Of a stretch of 64,000 nt of DNA, positions 52,217-60,680 are shown in pieces. The position numbers were made by a program, and so were the translations under genes. A model generated the notes under the pieces. It was not told where the DNA came from. It did not search any database and was given only the letters and a program-made list of their open reading frames with translations. Source of the stretch: Xanthobacteraceae bacterium (GTDB lineage: Bacteria > Pseudomonadota > Alphaproteobacteria > Rhizobiales > Xanthobacteraceae); contig JAIESR010000075.1 of NCBI GenBank assembly GCA_019745775.1, positions 1 through 64,000 of the forward strand, in the 5' to 3' direction. Each line of letters opens with the position of its first letter. Within the stretch, counting starts at the first letter, position 1.

Positions 52217-53038
52217 CTATTTCTTGGTCGCGCTCCACGGCTTGCCACCGACCTGGCCGCTCATCGAATTGCCGGCCACCCGGCCGTTGTACTGGGCGTC
52301 GCCGGCGGTGAAGGTGATCTCCTCGCCGTTGAGCCTGCCGGTGATCGGCATCGATTTACCGCCCGCGGTGAGGGTGCCGGTGAGCATCTGGAAGCTCTGC
52401 GTGAGCGCGAGTTCGCCATCGCCAAGCCGCCATGTGCCCGCGACCGGTGCCGGCACGATGTAGAGGTGCGCGGTGCACCAGGAACCGCAATCGCCGGTCG
52501 CCTTCTCGGTCTGGTCGATGGTCCAGCCCGGGATGCCGAAACCGTTCACCGCGATGCGCGAGCCCGGCTTCATGGCAAGGAACTTCGGCGTGAGCTTGGC
52601 GAGCTGGTCGGGTAGCATGAACAGGCCGAGCACCGAGGCCTTCGAGATGTCGGCCGCGAACATATCGCCGCGCTCGAACTTCGCGAGATGCGAAACGCCG
52701 GCCTGCGCGGCGAGCTTATTCGAGAGGTCGACGAGATCCTGGTTCCACTCGATGCCAAGACCGGGGGCGCCGCGCTTGGCGGCGACGATGATCGCGCGGC
52801 CGTCGCCGGAGCCGAGGTCCATCACGAAGTCATTCTTCGTCAGCTTGGCGAGGTCGTACATCTTCTCGAGCGTGACGAACGGGGTCGGAACCCAGACCGA
52901 GTCCTTGCCGGGCATGCCGGGGACCGGCTCGAACGGCTTTTTCGATGCGCCGGACGCCTCTTGGGCCCCGGCATGGAACGCGAGCGCGACGACGCTCAAT
53001 GCGGCTGCGAACTCAATGACGCGACGAACAGTGATCAA
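52217..53038 (-). CDS. exported SAM-methyltransferase-like protein, copy 1
   Basis: 273 aa, starting at TTG 53038, with GGGAGG 6 bases upstream. Signal peptide (FAAALSVVALAFHAGA), then VWVPTPFVTLEKMYDLA, FVMDLGSGDGRAIIVAAKRG and GIEWNQDL. The rest matches copy 2 closely, including GDCGSWCTAHLYIVP and the end KPWSATKK. Most identities are spread evenly along the whole length, so this is a whole-gene duplication. The N-terminal fold is methyltransferase-like. Role in the envelope unknown. Confidence 0.78.
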   Translation of the reverse strand: MITVRRVIEFAAALSVVALAFHAGAQEASGASKKPFEPVPGMPGKDSVWVPTPFVTLEKMYDLAKLTKNDFVMDLGSGDGRAIIVAAKRGAPGLGIEWNQDLVDLSNKLAAQAGVSHLAKFERGDMFAADISKASVLGLFMLPDQLAKLTPKFLAMKPGSRIAVNGFGIPGWTIDQTEKATGDCGSWCTAHLYIVPAPVAGTWRLGDGELALTQSFQMLTGTLTAGGKSMPITGRLNGEEITFTAGDAQYNGRVAGNSMSGQVGGKPWSATKK

Positions 53039-53098
53039 GCAACGCCTCCCTGGCGAGTTCGTGGAGAAAGGGAAAAAAACAGTATCCCGGCCAACAGT

Positions 53099-53950
53099 CT
53101 AATCACATTTTTGCAGGAATTGCAGGAGCCTGGATGGGGTCGTTTCCTCGGTCTGGCCGGCGACCGGGACATCCCAATAATCCGACTTCGGCAGGCACTC
53201 CTCCAGGTACCGCGCCGCCGAGGTGGCATGGGCGGCATCCCGGCCGGGGACGATGAACGCGGGCAGGTCGACACGCATCAGATCCTCGGGTTCGGCCCCG
53301 GGGGCGGTGTCGCGGTCGAACAAGGTGCGGGCCATGCCGGCGACGATGAGCTTGTAGCGTTCGAGATCCTGATTGGCGTAGGCCTCCGCGAAGGCGCGAT
53401 CGTGACGGAGAACCGCCGCCCAGGGGCCGCCGCGCGGGTCCTCGCCGAACGATTTGCCGGATGCCTGTGCCAGCGCGACCACGTCGGCGAGGCTGTGCGC
53501 GGCGAGATAGCCGAGATGGGTCGCGAAGCGCTGGTGGCTGGAGAGACGGTACTTCGCGCCGCCGACCGGCCAATAGAGGATCAGGCTCAGGGCGCGCTCG
53601 GGGTATAGGGTGCCGAACGCCGCCACCGGACAGCAGCCCATACAGCCGCCCATGATGTGCGCGCGCTCGATCTTGAGATGATCGAGCAGGCCGATGCCCT
53701 GCGCGACATAGTCGGCCCAGGAGATACGCTCGACCCGTCCGCCCGACTGTCCGGTCTCGCGGCGGTCGAAGGTGATGCAGGTATATTTCTTCGGCAGGTG
53801 GTCGAGCAGCTTGATCTTGGCGTAGACGCCCTGCGTGCGCCACTTGTCGAGCGTGGCGTCGAAGCCCGCCGGCGAATACATCAGGATCGCCGGGCCGGAA
53901 CCCGTCACCTCGTAACGCGTCGAGATTCCGTCGATGGTCGCCGTGGGCAT
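53099..53950 (-). CDS. alpha/beta-hydrolase with a Cys nucleophile
   Basis: 283 aa, no signal peptide. VTGSGPAILMYSPAGFD carries the oxyanion-side segment, ITFDRRETGQSGGR the usual following strand, and HIMGGCMGCCPVA the nucleophile elbow. The elbow reads GxCxG, so Cys replaces the normal Ser, as in dienelactone hydrolases. A family-type Asp and a final His would complete the triad. It starts 6 bp after the PanB-like gene and so shares its operon; the two may act in sequence on one small molecule. Confidence 0.8.
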   Translation of the reverse strand: MPTATIDGISTRYEVTGSGPAILMYSPAGFDATLDKWRTQGVYAKIKLLDHLPKKYTCITFDRRETGQSGGRVERISWADYVAQGIGLLDHLKIERAHIMGGCMGCCPVAAFGTLYPERALSLILYWPVGGAKYRLSSHQRFATHLGYLAAHSLADVVALAQASGKSFGEDPRGGPWAAVLRHDRAFAEAYANQDLERYKLIVAGMARTLFDRDTAPGAEPEDLMRVDLPAFIVPGRDAAHATSAARYLEECLPKSDYWDVPVAGQTEETTPSRLLQFLQKCD

Positions 53951-53956
53951 CGATCG

Positions 53957-54775
53957 TCAGCCTTTGATCTGCTTGCCGGCGCGCGCGTCCGCGATCAGCG
54001 CCTCGAAGGCGGCGAGGGTCGCCTTCGCACCGTTGAAATAAGTGTCGGCCTTGGAGTCGATCCAGCGCGCCGCGTAGCCGATCGCGGTGTGCGCCAGCCG
54101 CACACGGCCGTCGAGCCACGGGCCGCCGCCGAAGCCGCCGATGACGGGGATCTTCACCGCCTTCACGACAGCCGCGCCCGCGACCGGTCCGGAATTGGTG
54201 AAGTCGAGCGCGACCGCGCCGGCGGCTTCCAGCACCTTCGCTTCCTCGACCAGTCGCGCCGCGGCTTCCTCGGTCGCCATCGCGTTCGACGAACTTTGCG
54301 AGCTGTAGGGGATGCCGTATTTGAGGGCGGTCTGCGGCGTGAGCCCGAACTGCGCGAACACCGGAATGCCGGCGCGCGTCAGCGCGGTGACCACCTCGGG
54401 GAAGTCGGCGGCGGCGTCGACCTTCACCATGTCGGCGCCGCCTTCCTTGACGATGCGGATCGCCGCCCGCAGCGCGCTGTCGATACCTTCTTGCACCGGC
54501 CCGAACGGAATGTCGCAACTCAAGAGCGCACGCGACAGGCCGCGCCGCACCGCCTTGCAGCACACCAGGATCTCGTCGACGGTCACTTCCAGGGGATTGG
54601 AGTGGCCCCACAGGTTCACGCCGACGCTGTCGCCGACCGACACGAAGTCGGCGCCGGCGCGCTCCGCGATCAGCGCGATCTGGTAGTCCCAGGCGACGAA
54701 CCCGACGCTTTTCTTCCCGTCGCGCTTCATCTGCTGCAGCACGGGAATGGTGACGGGAGTATCGCTGGACGCCAT
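53957..54775 (-). CDS. PanB-like protein (ketopantoate hydroxymethyltransferase / PEP-mutase superfamily)
   Basis: 272 aa TIM barrel. GFVAWDYQIALIAERAGADF, VSVGDSVGVNLWGH, EGGADMVKVDAA, AQFGLTPQTALKYG and VIGGFGGGPWLDGRV follow PanB in order, including the metal-binding Asp of VGDS. In the segment where PanB has its catalytic Glu (LECVP), this reads ALDFTNS, with Asp instead. No panC is near. It may therefore act on a different 2-oxo acid. GAGGATAACC stands before the ATG. Operon with the Cys-hydrolase. Confidence 0.78.
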   Translation of the reverse strand: MASSDTPVTIPVLQQMKRDGKKSVGFVAWDYQIALIAERAGADFVSVGDSVGVNLWGHSNPLEVTVDEILVCCKAVRRGLSRALLSCDIPFGPVQEGIDSALRAAIRIVKEGGADMVKVDAAADFPEVVTALTRAGIPVFAQFGLTPQTALKYGIPYSSQSSSNAMATEEAAARLVEEAKVLEAAGAVALDFTNSGPVAGAAVVKAVKIPVIGGFGGGPWLDGRVRLAHTAIGYAARWIDSKADTYFNGAKATLAAFEALIADARAGKQIKG

Positions 54776-54931
54776 TGGTTATCCTCGTTCGCTCTGACGG
54801 AACATGCGCTTTGGGTGCGGGCGCATATAGAGCGGACCGCGCCTGCCCTTGCAAGGGACGGGAGCCAGTTGCCGGCGAGGCGCCGCCGGAGTCTTAGCAC
54901 TTTCGCAATTCTCAGCGCCTAACATCGGTCC

Positions 54932-55609
54932 ATGCCCAAGCGGAGGCTTGAAACCGAGACCGCGCTTTATGCGCCGGTGAAGCGTTTCCTGGAGGCGCAA
55001 GGCTTCACCGTAAAGGGCGAGGTCTGCGGCTGCGATCTCGTGGCGTTGCGCGGCGACGAGCCGCCGATCGTCGTGGTCGGCGAGCTCAAGCTCAAGTTCA
55101 ATCTTGAGCTCGTGCTGCAAGGCGTCGAACGCAGCACCGCCTGCGACGAGGTCTGGCTCGCGGTGCGGGTCGCCGCGCGCGGCGGCCGCGAGAACGATCG
55201 CCGCGTGCGCAAGCTCTGTCGTCTGCTCGGCTTCGGACTGCTCGGCGTGTTCTCGAGCGGCCGCGTCGAAGCGCTGGTCGAACCGCGGCCATGGAAGCCG
55301 CGTTCCGATCGCAAGCGCCGCGCGCGCCTGATCCGCGAACACACTCGTCGCAACGGCGACCCGGCGTCCGGCGGTATGACCCGCGTGCCGATCATGACCG
55401 CGTACCGGCAGCAGGCGCTCATCTGCGCGGCGATCCTGCAAGACGGCCCGCGCCCGACATCGCACGTCAAAGCGGCGGTCCCAGATGGGCCGAAGATCCT
55501 GCTGAACAACGTCTATGGCTGGTTCCTCCGCGTCGAGCGCGGCGTCTACCGGCTCACCTCGGATGGCGCCGCCGCGCTGGTGCGCTGGCCGCAGCCGCAG
55601 GCGATCTGA
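54932..55609 (+). CDS. DUF2161-type PD-(D/E)XK-fold protein
   Basis: 225 aa, soluble. The N-terminal half has a nuclease-like core, with the acidic residue in VCGCDLVALRG and VVGELKLKFN (E-x-K), in the spacing of PD-(D/E)XK phosphodiesterases. The linker is strongly basic (KPRSDRKRRARLIREHTRR). The C-terminal part may be a winged helix (ICAAILQDGPRPTSHVKAAV to GVYRLTSDGAAAL). Probably acts on DNA, but no partner methylase or restriction genes are near. A single gene between two minus-strand units. Confidence 0.78.
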   Translation: MPKRRLETETALYAPVKRFLEAQGFTVKGEVCGCDLVALRGDEPPIVVVGELKLKFNLELVLQGVERSTACDEVWLAVRVAARGGRENDRRVRKLCRLLGFGLLGVFSSGRVEALVEPRPWKPRSDRKRRARLIREHTRRNGDPASGGMTRVPIMTAYRQQALICAAILQDGPRPTSHVKAAVPDGPKILLNNVYGWFLRVERGVYRLTSDGAAALVRWPQPQAI

Positions 55610-55641
55610 GGACGCAAAAACAAACGCCGTTCCCGTTGACA

Positions 55642-56607
55642 TCATTCCTTCAGCAGGTGCCGGTAGCTCGTCAGAAACACCCGCTGGTCGGCGTAGAGCT
55701 TGCGGGTCTGCTCCGGTGTGCCGACGTCGAGCGGGAAGTTCGTCTTCGCCGCCCACGCCACCAGCTCCGGATCCTTCAGCGCCTTCTGCACGGCTTCGAC
55801 CAGTCGCATCCGCACTAGCTCGGGCAGGCCCGGCGGCGCCGCGAACACCCGGTTGAGGCTGAGGTTGGCGAGCTCGGGATGGCCGACATCGTCGGCGGTC
55901 GCGACACCGTCTGGGGTGCCGCGCGCCCCCTTCTTGGCGAACCATACGAGCTGCCGCAGATCGCCTGAAGCCAAGTGCCGCGCGATTGCGACGTCGATGC
56001 CGAGCCCCGCATCGGCTTCTCCGCGGATGATCGCGAGATGTGTCGCAGGCCCGCCGGTGTAGGAGGTGACGAACTGGCCTTTGATGCCGAGCACGGCGGC
56101 AGCGATCTTTGCCATCGCGAGGTCGTTGCTGCCGGTGGTCGCGAAGAACGGCGGGCGGCCGGCGGGCTTCTGGAATGCCTCGAGCGTCGCGAACGCCGTA
56201 TTCTTACCGACCACCAGCGAATAGATGCCGATGTTGACGGTGCCGAGCCAGGTGGCCTTGTCGAGGTCGTAGGGGAGTTGCTCACCCATGATCTGCGGCG
56301 CGACCGCGCCTGGCAGGTCGACGATGCCCATGGTGTAGCCGTCGGGTGCCGCGCGATACATCGTGGCGATGCCATTGACGCTGCCGGCGCCCGGGATGTT
56401 GCGCACGACCACGCGGACATGCTTCGGCAGGTGGTTCTCCATCGCCTTGGCGACCGCGCGGGCGTAGATATCGAAGCCGCCGCCCGGCCCGTAGGGCACG
56501 ATCAGGTCGATGTTCTTGTCGGGATACTGCGCGCGGGCGGCGGGCGGCAGCGCGAGCATGGCCAGCGCGGTCGCGGCAAAGACGCGTCCGACCATGGCAC
56601 GGGGCAT
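55642..56607 (-). CDS. TctC (Bug) family substrate-binding protein
   Basis: 321 aa. Signal peptide (FAATALAMLALPPAARA), then QYPDKNIDLIVPYGPGGGFDI, VRNIPGAGSVNGIATMYRA and VTSYTGGPATHLAIIRG. The Bug pattern is clear although somewhat diverged in the middle. Lies 53 bp downstream of the dioxygenase beta gene, so probably in the same transcript. That suggests an aromatic carboxylate as ligand. Confidence 0.88.
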   Translation of the reverse strand: MPRAMVGRVFAATALAMLALPPAARAQYPDKNIDLIVPYGPGGGFDIYARAVAKAMENHLPKHVRVVVRNIPGAGSVNGIATMYRAAPDGYTMGIVDLPGAVAPQIMGEQLPYDLDKATWLGTVNIGIYSLVVGKNTAFATLEAFQKPAGRPPFFATTGSNDLAMAKIAAAVLGIKGQFVTSYTGGPATHLAIIRGEADAGLGIDVAIARHLASGDLRQLVWFAKKGARGTPDGVATADDVGHPELANLSLNRVFAAPPGLPELVRMRLVEAVQKALKDPELVAWAAKTNFPLDVGTPEQTRKLYADQRVFLTSYRHLLKE

Positions 56608-56660
56608 GGCCTTGTTCCCTTCCTGCGGTGCTCCGCGCTGTACCGCGCGGTTAAGGTCAT

Positions 56661-57173
56661 TCAGAAGGGAACCGCTATCAATTCAAAGACATCGTCGCAA
56701 TTGATCAAATCGACGCGCTTGAGCACGATTTTGTAGCCGTCCCCGTCTTGACGCAGCCGGTGCTGCACGCGGCCGGAAAATAGCCGCTGATTGCGCATGC
56801 GATAATCGGTCATGATCATGTTTGATATGACCGTGCACTCGCCCAGGTTCTCGTCGATGGTCTCGACGATGATATTGCCGATCACATGGCAGGTGCGATG
56901 CGGCGGCGACTGCGAATGGATGTTCGGGTGGCGCAGCCGCTCGAAACGGATATCCATCATGCGCTTGTCGTCATAGAACAACGACGCGCGGCCCTCAGGG
57001 CTCACCTGATCGGGCTCGAGCGGCACCCAATAGGCGCCGTCCTCCGCGAACAGGTCGCGCCATTCCTCGAAGCGCCGCTCGTCGAGCAACTGCACCTCGT
57101 TGAAGAGAAACTTCTCGATCGTGCGCAGGTCGCCGAGCGGGGCGGCCACCGCGGCGGTGACTTTGTCCAGCAT
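56661..57173 (-). CDS. aromatic-ring-hydroxylating dioxygenase, beta subunit
   Basis: 170 aa from ATG 57173, with GGAGG in the end of the alpha gene; an ATG six codons earlier overlaps that gene. NTF2-like fold: FLFNEVQLLDERRFEEWRDL, DGAYWVPLEPDQ, RRHTCH-like PPHRTCHVIGNIIV, and VQHRLRQDGDGYKIVLKRVD. Small structural subunit of a Rieske oxygenase (alpha3beta3), following the alpha gene by 4 bp. Contributes stability and possibly specificity. Confidence 0.9.
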   Translation of the reverse strand: MLDKVTAAVAAPLGDLRTIEKFLFNEVQLLDERRFEEWRDLFAEDGAYWVPLEPDQVSPEGRASLFYDDKRMMDIRFERLRHPNIHSQSPPHRTCHVIGNIIVETIDENLGECTVISNMIMTDYRMRNQRLFSGRVQHRLRQDGDGYKIVLKRVDLINCDDVFELIAVPF

Positions 57174-57177
57174 GGCG

Positions 57178-58476
57178 TCAGCCCTCCGCACTCATCAGAC
57201 GCAGCCAGGCGGTGTATTGCGCCCGCTGCTGGATTTCGCCGGAGCCAACATTGGTGTAGTCGCCGCGCTCATCCTCCTTGTCGGTGTCGATGCCGCGCGC
57301 GAACCATACCCAGTCGGAGCCGGGAGCGTTCATGCCATCCTGGCAGCGTCGGAAGCACTCGAGGTCGTCGGTCTGGATCAGCGATGCCGCCGAGTGCGTC
57401 ATGTTGATGTGGCGCACGAAGCTCTTGTTCATCTCGTCCGGTGCACCCTTGAACATCACCGGATAGACGTGCACCTCGGTACGGTCGACCGCAACCGGGA
57501 CGATGACCCGCACATGCTGGTTGAGCGCCTGCAGCGTCATGTTGGGATAGAACGCGGTGTTGTGCCGCTTCGGCGTCAGGATTTCCCTGGTGCGCCTGGC
57601 TCCGTGTCGCTTTTCCAGCAACGCGCGATAGGCGTTGAACAGTGGATCGTCGGGAAGCTCTTCCGCGATCGGCTGGTGGCCGTTGTAGCTGTGACCGCTG
57701 GAGCGGGCGCCCCAGGCCGAGCGCTGCTCCCAGCGCTGCGCCGCGCTGCCGCGATCGCTGATCGCCGAGGCAGAGTCCTCGCCGGCGCGGCGGCCGAACT
57801 GCTTGCCGGAGCGGCGCACCGTCGATTCATGCGAGAACGGCACGTGGTACATGTCGACGGAATTTTCGAGCTGAAGTTTCCAGTTGCCGCGGAACAGGTA
57901 CTTGTGCACGCCGCCGCCGAGAATGATCTCGCCGTCGGGCGCGCGGTCACAGAGTTCGTCGATCGATTCCTTGGCGAACCCCAGATGTTCGTCGAGGCTT
58001 GGGCCTTTCGCCGAGAGGCTCGCGAACACAAAGCCGCGATAGACGCCGACCCGGGGGAGGCGGCCCATGCCGAGCGCCGGGTTGTTGAAATCGAAATCCT
58101 TGCCGTAGCCGCGCGGCATCGCCACGGCGTCGAGGTCGCCGTTCGTCTTGAACGTCCAGCCGTGATAGCAGCAGCGGAAGAGCTGGGCGTTGCCCTTTTC
58201 TTCGTTGCAGACGATCGCGCCGCGGTGGCCGCAGCTGTTGTGGATGACGTAGACTTTGCCGTCGGCATGCCGCGACAGCACGACCGGATGCCTGCCGATG
58301 CGGGTGGTGATGTAGTCGCCGGGCTTCGGCACCAGGCTTTCGTGGCCGACATAGACCCACGCCGACCCGAAGATCTTGTGCATCTCCAGGTCGAAGACTT
58401 CCTGATCGAGGTAGAGCGAACGGTGAACCCGGTCGCGGTGAACGAGCGCGCGGATGGCCTCCGGATCGAGCCGCAT
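57178..58476 (-). CDS. aromatic-ring-hydroxylating dioxygenase, Rieske alpha subunit
   Basis: 432 aa. Rieske cluster ligands C82-x-H84 (NSCGHRGA) and C102-x2-H105 (RCCYHGW). Mononuclear iron pair H211 and H216, with the bridging Asp208, in VDMYHVPFSH. Adds O2 to an aromatic ring with electrons from a reductase not seen in the window. ATG at 58476 after GGAGGG by 8 bases. Divergent from a LysR gene, with the beta gene and a TctC gene following. Confidence 0.93.
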   Translation of the reverse strand: MRLDPEAIRALVHRDRVHRSLYLDQEVFDLEMHKIFGSAWVYVGHESLVPKPGDYITTRIGRHPVVLSRHADGKVYVIHNSCGHRGAIVCNEEKGNAQLFRCCYHGWTFKTNGDLDAVAMPRGYGKDFDFNNPALGMGRLPRVGVYRGFVFASLSAKGPSLDEHLGFAKESIDELCDRAPDGEIILGGGVHKYLFRGNWKLQLENSVDMYHVPFSHESTVRRSGKQFGRRAGEDSASAISDRGSAAQRWEQRSAWGARSSGHSYNGHQPIAEELPDDPLFNAYRALLEKRHGARRTREILTPKRHNTAFYPNMTLQALNQHVRVIVPVAVDRTEVHVYPVMFKGAPDEMNKSFVRHINMTHSAASLIQTDDLECFRRCQDGMNAPGSDWVWFARGIDTDKEDERGDYTNVGSGEIQQRAQYTAWLRLMSAEG

Positions 58477-58593
58477 CCTGGTTTCCCTCCAGATGGTATT
58501 TCTAAACCTGTGGTCGTTGCGCCCCTTGTGCCTATTGAACCACGCGAAATTTGGTGCAACAAATAGAATAATGAATTGAATTGATCAGGAAAC
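58477..58593. promoter_or_regulatory. divergent control region between dioxygenase and LysR genes
   Basis: The 117-bp gap is AT-rich and separates two divergent starts, the usual arrangement for a LysR regulator that controls the neighbouring operon and itself. GTTGCGCC at 58525-58532 and GGTGCAAC at 58553-58560 are an inverted pair with one mismatch and are a candidate LysR site. No -35/-10 pair is clear enough to name. Confidence 0.4.
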
Positions 58594-59556
58594 ATGATCA
58601 ATCTGCCCTTGCGCCAGGTCGCCACCTTCGTTTGTCTCGCCGACACCCAGAGTTTCCGGCGGGCGGCCGAACGTCTGCGCCTGTCCCAGCCGGCGGTGAG
58701 CGCGCACATCCGCCAGCTCGAACGTCAGGTCGGGGTTGCGCTGGTGCATCGGACCACGCGCCATGTCTCGCTTACCAATGAGGGCAAGGCGTTCGCCGCC
58801 CGAGCCCGGCGCGCGCTCGACGAGTTGCAAATCGCAAGTCAGGACCTTCGCGAGCTCGCCGCCGTCCATCGCGGCCGTGTCGTCGTGGCATGCATCGTGC
58901 CGATGATGGCGACGGTCGTTCCCACCGTCATCAAGCGCGTCGCTAAACTGCACCCGGGATTGGAAATTGAAATCCGCGACGTCCTGTCGGCACACCTCGA
59001 TGCGCTGATCACAAGCGGTGAGGCGGATTTCGGCATCGGCCCGCGTCCGAGCGGCACGCAGGTGACATTCACCCGTCTCGATCGGGACGACTTTGTGGCC
59101 GCCGTTCCGCAAGACCATCCGCTGGCCGGGCGCGAGGCGATCAGCCTCAAGGAGCTGGCGGCTTATCCGATCATCACGACGACACGCAACACCAACGCCC
59201 GCACGGTACTTGAACGTGCGCTGCACGAGCTCCATCAGTCCGTGCAGCCGGCGTTCGAGCTGGTACATCATCTGTCGGTCGGCAAGATGGTCGAGGCCGG
59301 GCTGGGCGTGACATTGCTGCCGCGCAGCGCCGTGGGCAGCCTGTCGAGCGCGCGCATCGTCGCCGTCGAGCTGAAATCGCCGCGAATTTCCCGCGAACTC
59401 GGTCTGATCACGCGCCGCGAATACCAGTTCTCGCCGGCCGCGCAGGCGTTCGTTACGGTCCTCAAGCAGTACTTTGCAAAGTCCGGCGCCTGCGAGGAAT
59501 ATCCGGCGAAACTTCGCAAGGCCGCGCGCCGCCCGCTCGTCGCCGTTGACCGGTAG
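58594..59556 (+). CDS. LysR-family transcriptional regulator
   Basis: 320 aa. Winged-helix DNA-binding domain at residues 4-62 (LRQVATFVCLADTQSFRRAA, LRLSQPAVSAHIRQLER) followed by a periplasmic-binding-like effector domain beginning near residue 90 (GRVVVACIVPMMATVV). Divergent from the Rieske dioxygenase genes, so it probably activates them in response to a substrate or product. ATG at 58594 with AGGAAAC upstream. Stop is 3 bp from the stop of the convergent TctC gene. Confidence 0.92.
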   Translation: MINLPLRQVATFVCLADTQSFRRAAERLRLSQPAVSAHIRQLERQVGVALVHRTTRHVSLTNEGKAFAARARRALDELQIASQDLRELAAVHRGRVVVACIVPMMATVVPTVIKRVAKLHPGLEIEIRDVLSAHLDALITSGEADFGIGPRPSGTQVTFTRLDRDDFVAAVPQDHPLAGREAISLKELAAYPIITTTRNTNARTVLERALHELHQSVQPAFELVHHLSVGKMVEAGLGVTLLPRSAVGSLSSARIVAVELKSPRISRELGLITRREYQFSPAAQAFVTVLKQYFAKSGACEEYPAKLRKAARRPLVAVDR

Positions 59557-59559
59557 GCG

Positions 59560-60573
59560 TCACTGCATCTTGATGGTGGTGACGATCGGCGTCCAGCGCT
59601 CGATCTCCTGACGGATGAATGTCGCAAACGCTTGGGCGCCGGGCTCGCCCAGCACGACGCCATGCTGGCGCAACATTTTCTGCGTCGCCGGATCGTTCTG
59701 CACGGCAAGGGTCGCGGCCTGCAGCCGGGCGATGATCGGCGCAGGCGCCTTCGCTGAGATCAGCGCGCCGTACCAGACTTCGGTCTGCACGGCAGGGAAG
59801 CCCACCTCGGCAGTGGTGGCGAGATCGGGCATCAGCGGCGAGCGGTTGGCGCCGGTCACCGCGAGCGCAATGAGCTTGCCGGCCTGCGCCTGTGGATTCA
59901 CCAATGCTACGTCCCCGAAGATCGCGTCGATGTGGCCGCCAAGCAGGTCGTTGAGCGAATTGGCCGTGCTCTTGTAGGGAACATGGGTGAAGTCGACTTT
60001 GGCTTCGCGGCGGAACAGCTCGTTCGCAAGATGCGTCACGGTGCCGAGCCCGGCCGATCCAATCGTGAGCTTGCCGGGATTGGCTTTCGCCTTGGCCACG
60101 AACTCGGCGACGCTCTTGACGCCGGTCCCCGGATGCACCGCGAATACCTGCGGCGAACGCCACATCAACCCGAGTGGCGCGAAATCCTTCTCGGTATTGT
60201 AGCGGACCTTCTGGACCGGCGGGATCAACGTCAGCGGCGCAATGCCGCCCATTAACAGCGTATAGCCGTCATGATCGCCTTGCAGAGCAGCCTCGGTGCC
60301 CGGAATGCCGGCGCCGCCCGCGCGGTTTTCGATCACGATGGTCGCTGACGAACCGAAATGCCTGCGCAGTCCATCGGCGTAGACACGTGCCGCCACGTCG
60401 TTCGGGCCGCCGGCGGTGAACGGAACGATGATAGTGATGGCGCGTGCCGGATAATCCTGCGCTGCGGCAAGGCCCCCGATAACCGGGACCGCTGCGAGCG
60501 CGGCGATCAACGCCGCGGCGATCCTAAATTTGCTCTGCAAGAGCACCTGTGTCTCCATATGTGTCGCCGACAT
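59560..60573 (-). CDS. TctC (Bug) family substrate-binding protein
   Basis: 337 aa with a signal peptide (RIAAALIAALAAVPVIGGLAAA), then QDYPARAITIIVPFTAGGPND, VIENRAGGAGIPGTEAALQ, and VPYKSTANSLNDLLGG. First ATG at 60573; an ATG five codons on is equally good. Convergent with the LysR gene and divergent from the acyl-CoA synthetase gene. Solitary. Confidence 0.9.
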   Translation of the reverse strand: MSATHMETQVLLQSKFRIAAALIAALAAVPVIGGLAAAQDYPARAITIIVPFTAGGPNDVAARVYADGLRRHFGSSATIVIENRAGGAGIPGTEAALQGDHDGYTLLMGGIAPLTLIPPVQKVRYNTEKDFAPLGLMWRSPQVFAVHPGTGVKSVAEFVAKAKANPGKLTIGSAGLGTVTHLANELFRREAKVDFTHVPYKSTANSLNDLLGGHIDAIFGDVALVNPQAQAGKLIALAVTGANRSPLMPDLATTAEVGFPAVQTEVWYGALISAKAPAPIIARLQAATLAVQNDPATQKMLRQHGVVLGEPGAQAFATFIRQEIERWTPIVTTIKMQ

Positions 60574-60680
60574 ATATCGGCGCGGCGGCGAGCCGCGTGG
60601 GCATTCCCATAAGTATCAAGCAGTTTGCATGCCAACACTAGAAGGCGATATCGATAGCGGATGCGACCAAAGGTCATTCG

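Noticed and set aside
53957-54775. Pantothenate pathway PanB
   Set aside because: No panC neighbour, and the catalytic Glu region differs. I kept it as PanB-like only.
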